A DNA stretch of 5,571 nt, taken from NCBI GenBank assembly GCA_900550745.1, contig URTO01000149.1:1-5571 (forward strand), read 5' to 3'. Below the pieces are notes generated by a model. That model was not told the origin of the DNA. It did not search any database and saw only the letters and a list, made by a program, of their open reading frames with translations. This document shows, one piece after another, positions 5,428 to 5,571 of this stretch. The DNA comes from an uncultured Desulfovibrio sp. (lineage in GTDB: Bacteria > Desulfobacterota > Desulfovibrionia > Desulfovibrionales > Desulfovibrionaceae). The first letter of the stretch is position 1, and every line of letters begins with the position of its first letter. The translations under genes were made by a program, and so were the position numbers.

Positions 5428-5444
5428 AGCAAGAAGCGGGCCAA
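5428..5444 (-). promoter_or_regulatory. Putative sigma-54 (-24/-12) promoter of lpxC
   Basis: On the minus strand the sequence TTGGCCCGCTTCTTGCT (5444-5428) matches the sigma-54 consensus YTGGCACGNNNNTTGCW at all but one defined position (C for A). The invariant GG (5442-5441) and GC (5430-5429) have the correct spacing. Transcription would start near 5417, about 13 bases before the lpxC ATG and directly ahead of its Shine-Dalgarno sequence, giving a very short leader. A chance match cannot be excluded, and no activator gene is in the window. Confidence 0.5.
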
Positions 5445-5470
5445 ATTCTTTATTTTTGTATCTCCCTTGA

Positions 5471-5498
5471 ACAATACGAAAAAAATGTATTGTGACAA
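5471..5498 (-). promoter_or_regulatory. Putative sigma-70 promoter of lpxC with overlapping operator-like repeat
   Basis: On the minus strand TTGTCA (5498-5493) and TATTGT (5476-5471) are separated by 16 bases, matching consensus at five and four of six positions. A perfect inverted repeat, ACAATAC (5471-5477) and GTATTGT (5487-5493) with a 9-base A-rich spacer, covers the -10 and reaches the -35. That is an arrangement expected for a repressor site. The transcript would start near 5464, giving a 60-base leader that contains the sigma-54-like element. Confidence 0.4.
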
Positions 5499-5530
5499 AA
5501 AAACAATCGTGTCTTTTTCACAACACTGTG

Positions 5531-5555
5531 GCCCTCAAGCCGCAGGCTTCCGGGC
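5531..5555. other. Interrupted hairpin at right edge
   Basis: GCCC (5531-5534) pairs with GGGC (5552-5555) and AAGCC (5537-5541) with GGCTT (5545-5549), with a 2x2 internal loop and a 3-base loop. No T-run follows on either strand. It may belong to the end of a gene or a regulatory region beyond the window. Confidence 0.3.
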
Positions 5556-5571
5556 GCTCGCCACGCGATCG

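Noticed and set aside
5490..5523. Canonical CRP/FNR or HcpR-like site
   Set aside because: The half-sites TTGTGA and TCACAA are 22 bases apart instead of about 6.

Overview
The window is a moderately GC-rich piece of bacterial chromosome with five protein genes. The organism is a Gram-negative bacterium, because lpxC (lipid A synthesis) is present. The protein sequences and gene style suggest a sulfate-reducing deltaproteobacterium of the Desulfovibrio/Bilophila type. That placement is from memory of the families and was not searched.

Layout from left to right. Positions 1-331 hold no convincing gene: an AT-rich stretch (about 1-180), then a purine-rich palindromic element directly behind the mutL stop codon. 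mutL (mismatch repair) runs leftward from 2425 to 332. A 122-base divergent intergenic region follows, with a putative mutL promoter and small inverted repeats. A secreted GlcG/HbpS-family protein gene (2548-3039) runs rightward and has a 193-base 3' region ending in a strong intrinsic terminator (3233-3278). Leftward from the right edge come lpxC (5404-4487) with its own terminator, then a GNAT acetyltransferase (4322-3876), then an HD-domain phosphohydrolase (3852-3286). The last two form a tight two-gene unit that converges on the HbpS-like gene. The right edge (5405-5571) is the lpxC regulatory region. It has a near-consensus sigma-54 type -24/-12 element and, further upstream, a sigma-70-like promoter overlapped by a perfect inverted repeat.

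The genes do not form one pathway: mutL serves DNA repair, lpxC outer-membrane biogenesis, and the others appear to be housekeeping or accessory enzymes. No mobile element, CRISPR array, tRNA, rRNA or defence system is visible.

The most unusual signals are four. (1) Just after mutL there is an 18-nt perfect polypurine mirror repeat followed by the complementary pyrimidine block, so one strand could in principle fold into a complete triple helix. (2) The endonuclease motif of MutL lacks its last glutamate while the other metal-site residues are kept. (3) There is a sigma-54-like promoter in front of lpxC. (4) mutL mRNA may be leaderless.
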